A DNA stretch of 8,486 bases from assembly GCA_013138615.1 (NCBI GenBank), contig WTCK01000281.1, forward strand, positions 1-8,486, written 5' to 3'. Made by a program: the position numbers and the translations under genes. Below the pieces are notes generated by a model. That model searched no databases, was not told where the DNA came from, and saw nothing but the letters and a program-made list of their open reading frames with translations. This DNA comes from Candidatus Thorarchaeota archaeon (GTDB taxonomy: Archaea; Asgardarchaeota; Thorarchaeia; Thorarchaeales; Thorarchaeaceae). Position 1 is the stretch's first letter. Each line of letters opens with the position of its first letter. Shown piece by piece: positions 5,118 through 8,486 of the stretch.

Positions 5118-5157
5118 CTAAAACAAATCTATGATGTCCTCGGCCGTCGTAGCGGCC
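5118..5157 (-). terminator. Candidate terminator of the Nudix gene
   Basis: About 55 nt after the Nudix stop (minus strand) a GC-only 5-bp stem GGCCG/CGGCC (5157-5142, 6-nt loop) is followed by the T-rich tract ATTTGTTTTAG (5128-5118). The order hairpin then T-rich tract fits a terminator read leftward. The T-tract is also where the promoter of the next minus-strand gene would lie (ATG at 5070), so it may serve that gene instead. Confidence 0.35.
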
Positions 5158-5211
5158 CTATCAGTTCAGGTTGAGTGACAAGGAGGGCTTGTTTCTTCAT
5201 CTTGTCCAGAA

Positions 5212-5706
5212 TCACGCGTCTGCCTTCCTGTAGTAGTTGAGGTGATACCGGGCTCCATCGTGCATGAGCTCTGCTTCGTACATTCCGGACCAACCGCCTG
5301 CAACATTGAAGCTCTGAAACATATGCCAATCAGATGGAAGGAAATCCACATCATTCCCGATAATCTCATCCAATGTGAAGAGTTTCAAGTTGCCCTCTCG
5401 ATGATTATCTTTGAAATCATCAATTTCAGCATAACTAACAAAAATCAGGAAATGAGCGGAAAGCTCCTGATTCGAGGTAATCAGGCGTTCTGAAACCATC
5501 CCACGGAATTCATGGTTCCAAACTCTTGTTGCGCCGGTTTCTTCCATGACCTCTCGTATTGCGGCACTCTGTATATGCTCCCCGAGATTCACTTTTCCAC
5601 CGACCAGGCTCCATAGATTTTCGTACGGTGGTTTGCGACGCCTAATGAACAGGTACTGATCAGCACACCGTAGAATTGTAATCGCGATAGGCACTATTTT
5701 AGCCAT
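5212..5706 (-). CDS. Nudix hydrolase
   Basis: A 164-aa single-domain Nudix protein. It carries the full Nudix box Gx5Ex7REUxEExGU: G37, E43, R51, E52, E55, E56, G58 (GKVNLGE, then REVMEETGA). The acidic residues bind the magnesium ions that hydrolyse a nucleoside diphosphate linked to a group X, such as a damaged NTP, a nucleotide sugar or dinucleotide polyphosphate. Before it is the usual strand IAITILRCADQYLFIRRRKP and ENLWSLVGGK, which resembles MutT/NTP-pyrophosphatase members; substrate not predictable. I start at ATG 5706 because GGTGA lies 8 nt before it; the upstream GTG at 5718 is part of that ribosome site. A TATA box (5756-5751) and an inverted repeat lie in front. The gene diverges from the CCA enzyme gene. 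Confidence 0.92.
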   Translation of the reverse strand: MAKIVPIAITILRCADQYLFIRRRKPPYENLWSLVGGKVNLGEHIQSAAIREVMEETGATRVWNHEFRGMVSERLITSNQELSAHFLIFVSYAEIDDFKDNHREGNLKLFTLDEIIGNDVDFLPSDWHMFQSFNVAGGWSGMYEAELMHDGARYHLNYYRKADA

Positions 5707-5712
5707 CGTGTA

Positions 5713-5737
5713 TTTCACCAGTTATTGAACTGGGAAA
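5713..5737. repeat. Inverted repeat over the Nudix start region
   Basis: CCAGTT-ATTG-AACTGG (5718-5733) is a perfect 6-bp repeat; with one bulged base it extends to TTTC...GAAA, a 10-bp stem from 5713 to 5737. Its minus-strand 3' arm contains the GGTGA ribosome site of the Nudix gene, and it covers the transcription start predicted from the TATA box. It may be a repressor operator or an RNA hairpin hiding the ribosome site. Confidence 0.55.
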
Positions 5738-5750
5738 ACGGGAGCGTGGC

Positions 5751-5756
5751 TTTAAA
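5751..5756 (-). promoter_or_regulatory. TATA box TTTAAA of the Nudix gene
   Basis: The minus strand reads CCTAGATTTAAAGCC, a good archaeal TATA box, 45 nt before the ATG at 5706. It places transcription start near 5727, leaving a leader of about 20 nt. The box is nearly symmetric and could also serve the CCA gene with a leader of about 85 nt, but the plus-strand upstream sequence (GTGGC) is a poor BRE. Confidence 0.5.
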
Positions 5757-5864
5757 TCTAGGGAAGGTGCCGGTGCACATCTTCAGATTCATGCAGAATG
5801 ATGCTGGGGAGTTCAGAAGTAACATTCATAGCAACCACACAACAACTGCAGCTAGGTCTTTGCT

Positions 5865-7343
5865 TTGGGAAACATTCTGAGTGACACGAACAGAACGAGA
5901 ATATTGGCGAAAATAACGCCCTCCAAGAGCGAGATTCTTGCTCAACAGGAACTCATTAAGACACTAACCAATGCTCTCGAAAAGCAGGCAAAAATCCAAG
6001 GGCGAGTCTACTCATTCATTGCGGCTCAAGGCTCTACGGGTGAAAAGCAAACACAGTTGAGAGATGCAGCAGATATCGATCTCTTTGTGGGGCTTAAACC
6101 AGATGATTACTCGGAAATACTGTCACTCTCAGCGACTGAGCGGCATCGGGCACTTGATGTGATGCTTGACGATATTGTGGAGAAGTGGTTCATTCTATCC
6201 GTTCAAGAGCTGGACGTTCACGATATGCTGAAGACCTTCTCGCAACATCCATACCTATCGTTGAAGATGGATAGATTTGATATCGACATATTATGCTGTT
6301 TTGATATCTCCCAAGCTGAGATTCTGTCAAAAGGACCCATAACAGCCGTGGATAGGACCGTACATCACTCACGTCATATCGCTGCCAATTTGACAGAGAA
6401 GATGAGGGAGGATGTCCGACTTCTCAAATCATTTGTGCGGGCTAGTCACGCCTATGGCGACATGTGTGCAGTGGGAAGAATGGGCTTCACCGGGTATGCG
6501 TTAGAACTTCTCGTAGTCGCTGCGGGTTCGCTTGATGGTGCATTGAAAGCATTGGCCGCCCTAGGTCAAGCACCTCACGACCCTCTGAGTCGATCGTTGG
6601 AGCAACTAAGGAAGGTCCCAGCTTTTCGCGACGACATCATCTTCATTATAGACCCTGTCGACACTGAAAGGAATGTGGCTTCCAGTTTTTCACCCCGAGC
6701 TTACAGATGGCTGAAGAAAAGAATCCAAGATATCAGGAGTGAAGAAAAAGCCGGGAAACACAAAGTGGTAATGGACGCCTTTCTGGAAAGCCCAATCCCG
6801 ACAGGTACTTTGCCTGACTGGCTTGTTCCCCATGCCTTGGCCTACGAGTTTACGTCCGATGGGTCAGTGCATTATACTGTTCTTAGAGACAAGCTATACA
6901 GGTTGGCACGGAAGGTCTCTCTCCAATTGAAACGTGAACGGACTGGAGAATTACGATTCGGAAACGTATTGACTGAAGTGTACTTCGAAGATGCCACATT
7001 TTCGATTGGTTTCTTGGTTGAGAGCCCTGCCGCTGAAGAATCGTATGAAAGAAAGGGGCCGCCAGTAGACCTCACTGAGGGAGCAAAGGAGTTCAGGAGA
7101 ACACACAAGAAAGTGTCTGAGAGAGATGGTTTCCTGTGGACCATTGAGAGAAGGGAATGGACAGATGCTTTCGTGCTTGCTGATAACATTGTAAATCGGA
7201 GCCCCATAAATGGACTCGCCCGTAGTCCTGACAGGGGAAAAGTTTCTGCTAGAGTGTTGAATGCGCTCTATCTGTACGCAGTTCCTGTGGAAAGCATTTT
7301 GCTAGAACAATGGCAAGGATTTAAGGAGCAAAGCACTGAGTAG
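5865..7343 (+). CDS. cca: Archaeal class I CCA-adding enzyme (tRNA nucleotidyltransferase)
   Basis: A 492-aa enzyme that adds or repairs the 3'-terminal CCA of tRNA from CTP and ATP without a nucleic acid template. Catalytic domain: QGSTGEKQTQLRDAADIDLF has the GS pair (56-57) and carboxylates D70 and D72 (DID); a third is expected at D141 in RFDIDILCCF. The central domain shows the hallmark GFTGYALELLV (207-217), and IIDPVDTERNVASSFS (261-276) is the conserved DPvdxxRNVA block. The C-terminal tRNA-binding region follows (about 290-450). Length is somewhat above the roughly 440-460 aa of well-known relatives. The start is TTG at 5865, supported by AGGT 7 nt upstream (5854-5857) and by the N-terminus reading ILAKITPSKSE like relatives; no ATG lies nearby. 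HDAC-family gene follows after 15 nt. Confidence 0.95.
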   Translation: MGNILSDTNRTRILAKITPSKSEILAQQELIKTLTNALEKQAKIQGRVYSFIAAQGSTGEKQTQLRDAADIDLFVGLKPDDYSEILSLSATERHRALDVMLDDIVEKWFILSVQELDVHDMLKTFSQHPYLSLKMDRFDIDILCCFDISQAEILSKGPITAVDRTVHHSRHIAANLTEKMREDVRLLKSFVRASHAYGDMCAVGRMGFTGYALELLVVAAGSLDGALKALAALGQAPHDPLSRSLEQLRKVPAFRDDIIFIIDPVDTERNVASSFSPRAYRWLKKRIQDIRSEEKAGKHKVVMDAFLESPIPTGTLPDWLVPHALAYEFTSDGSVHYTVLRDKLYRLARKVSLQLKRERTGELRFGNVLTEVYFEDATFSIGFLVESPAAEESYERKGPPVDLTEGAKEFRRTHKKVSERDGFLWTIERREWTDAFVLADNIVNRSPINGLARSPDRGKVSARVLNALYLYAVPVESILLEQWQGFKEQSTE

Positions 7344-7358
7344 GCTAAGTGACCAATC

Positions 7359-8429
7359 GTGCCGTCGGAGATTGCTTTCATTTCCCACCCAAAATCAATA
7401 CTACATAGACAGCCCTTTCCAAGGCCACATCTTGAGTCCTTTGATAGTCCTATCAGGGTTCAGATGGCTGAGAAACATCTGTCAGAGAAAGGCATGCTCC
7501 AAACAATGAGTAGAGTGAAAGCACCTAAGGCGACTCCAGAGGATGCATTGCTCGTTCATTCTGCGTATCTCGTTGATACTGTTGGATTGATGTCAGATCT
7601 GGGTAGTGGAGAGCTTGGTGATGGAGCCTATGCGAGCCCGGATCTTCTGGAAACCGCTCTCATAGCAGTGGGAGGTTCTATGAAAGCAGCGGAGCTTGTG
7701 GTGTCAGAAGAAACCAAACACGCATTCGCATTGATGCGACCTCCGGGGCACCACGCGAGTGTGTCAACACCAATGGGGCTCTGCTACTTCAACAACGTAG
7801 CAATCGCAGTGAAACACATCATGAAACGCCACGGCATAAAACGTGTGTCAATTCTGGATTTTGACGCCCATCATGGAAATGGCACATCCGAGATATTCTA
7901 CACACACCCTGGAGTCCAGTACATCTCGCTACACGAATATGACTACGAGAACTTTGGATTGGGGCATTACGAGGAGATTGGCTACGGAAAAGGAAAAGGT
8001 ACAAACATCAATATTCCCTTGCTTGAAGCGTCTCCTGACGTTTCCTACAAGACGGCAATAGAGAGAGTTGTGCGGCCCGTTCTTGAATCCTTCAGGCCCG
8101 AAGTTGTTGCCGTTTCAGCAGGCTACGACCCGCACTATGCTGACCCTGTTGGCAATATGAATGTCGACAGCTCGACGTTCTGGGAGTTCGGACACGCGGT
8201 CAAAGAGGTTGTAGATGCACTTGGAGCAAAGGGATCATTCTGGATTCTTGAGGGAGGGTATAATCCTCTAGTTCTGGGCCCCTGCATTGAAACAAGTCTC
8301 CAAGGGTTACAGGGGAAGAGAAAAGAGAAACTCGACGATCAGGTTATCCGAGAAGTAGAAGATGAGCTCGTTGACGCCAACAACCAAGTGTTTGATAAAG
8401 TCCTAGAAACCCTAGCTCCCTTCATGTAA
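7359..8429 (+). CDS. Histone deacetylase superfamily amidohydrolase (class II/AcuC-like)
   Basis: A complete 356-aa zinc amidohydrolase. Motifs: RPPGHHA with the catalytic pair H131-H132; SILDFDAHHGNGT with D167 and zinc ligands D169 and H171; SAGYDPH with the third zinc ligand D257; and LEGGYN with Y301, which stabilises the transition state. It should remove acyl groups from lysine or from small amines. RPPGHHA and LEGGY match class II HDACs and acetylpolyamine amidohydrolases more than class I (PGGWHH, GGGGY). Archaeal substrates could be histones, Alba, other proteins or polyamines; sequence cannot say. The start is GTG 7359, the first start codon after an in-frame stop at 7350, with a weak GTGA 6 nt upstream; the next ATG (residue 36) would lose conserved sequence. 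Likely cotranscribed with the CCA enzyme. Confidence 0.95.
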   Translation: MPSEIAFISHPKSILHRQPFPRPHLESFDSPIRVQMAEKHLSEKGMLQTMSRVKAPKATPEDALLVHSAYLVDTVGLMSDLGSGELGDGAYASPDLLETALIAVGGSMKAAELVVSEETKHAFALMRPPGHHASVSTPMGLCYFNNVAIAVKHIMKRHGIKRVSILDFDAHHGNGTSEIFYTHPGVQYISLHEYDYENFGLGHYEEIGYGKGKGTNINIPLLEASPDVSYKTAIERVVRPVLESFRPEVVAVSAGYDPHYADPVGNMNVDSSTFWEFGHAVKEVVDALGAKGSFWILEGGYNPLVLGPCIETSLQGLQGKRKEKLDDQVIREVEDELVDANNQVFDKVLETLAPFM

Positions 8430-8486
8430 CTTCATTTCCAACGCTCTACACCCTGACGGCATGGACAAGATTTTAAGGTCAACCGG
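8430..8486 (+). promoter_or_regulatory. Downstream spacer with a TATA-like TTTTAA
   Basis: After the deacetylase stop only 57 nt remain. TTTTAA at 8471-8476 may be the TATA box of a rightward gene beyond the edge. An ATG at 8461 stays open to the edge (MDKILRST) but has no ribosome site. Confidence 0.25.

Noticed and set aside
5707..5718. GTG start at 5718 for the Nudix gene
   Set aside because: The GTG is part of the GGTGA ribosome site that serves the ATG at 5706.
8461..8486. Start of a new gene (MDKILRST) at the right edge
   Set aside because: Only 8 codons are visible, with no ribosome site, and the stretch contains a TATA-like box that fits a promoter better.
1..8486. CRISPR array, tRNA, rRNA or C/D-box RNA
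   Set aside because: I see no regularly spaced repeats, no cloverleaf with a TPsiC-like arm, and no paired RUGAUGA and CUGA boxes outside coding sequence.

Overview
The window looks like a chromosomal segment of an archaeon, most likely an Asgard archaeon (Thorarchaeia-like is my best guess; inference). Archaeal signs: a complete class I (archaeal-type) CCA-adding enzyme, a short ribbon-helix-helix regulator of a type common in archaea, TATA-like boxes with short leaders, and Shine-Dalgarno-led TTG/GTG starts. Asgard signs: the left edge carries the N-terminus of a Ras-superfamily-like small GTPase (minus strand, P-loop GAGGSGKT), and a central gene encodes an alpha-SNAP/TPR-like helical protein ending in a PCI-like winged helix.

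Layout. 1-83 (minus): start of the small GTPase gene, cut by the window edge. About 222-1560: an IS605/IS1341-type element with tnpB only, on the minus strand; its 3' end holds nested inverted repeats that fit an omega RNA, including a possible pseudoknot. 1664-3190 (plus): RHH regulator, a very small FtsX-type permease and a LolD/MacB-type ABC ATPase; permease and ATPase are separated by 2 nt and are clearly one unit. 3288-4118 (plus): SNAP/PCI-like protein. 4225-4446 (plus): 73-aa protein with CxxC and HxxH pairs. 4468-5070 (minus): 200-aa all-helical protein of unknown function, convergent with the previous gene. 5212-5706 (minus): Nudix hydrolase with an inverted repeat over its start region. 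5865-8429 (plus): CCA-adding enzyme followed 15 nt later by a class II-like histone deacetylase-family enzyme, probably one transcript, divergent from the Nudix gene.

How the genes work together. Two units are well supported: the ABC ATPase with its minimal permease, and CCA enzyme with deacetylase (cotranscription only; a shared function is not evident). The GTPase, the SNAP/PCI-like protein and the small CxxC protein are the pieces that most resemble Asgard eukaryotic-signature biology, but nothing in the window proves that they act together. The tnpB element lies just upstream of the GTPase gene, so its right end, and any guide it encodes, would abut the GTPase promoter region. I see no tRNA, rRNA, CRISPR array or prophage. 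No gene-free stretch exceeds 300 bases; the longest (84-265, 1511-1663, 5707-5864) are described below.
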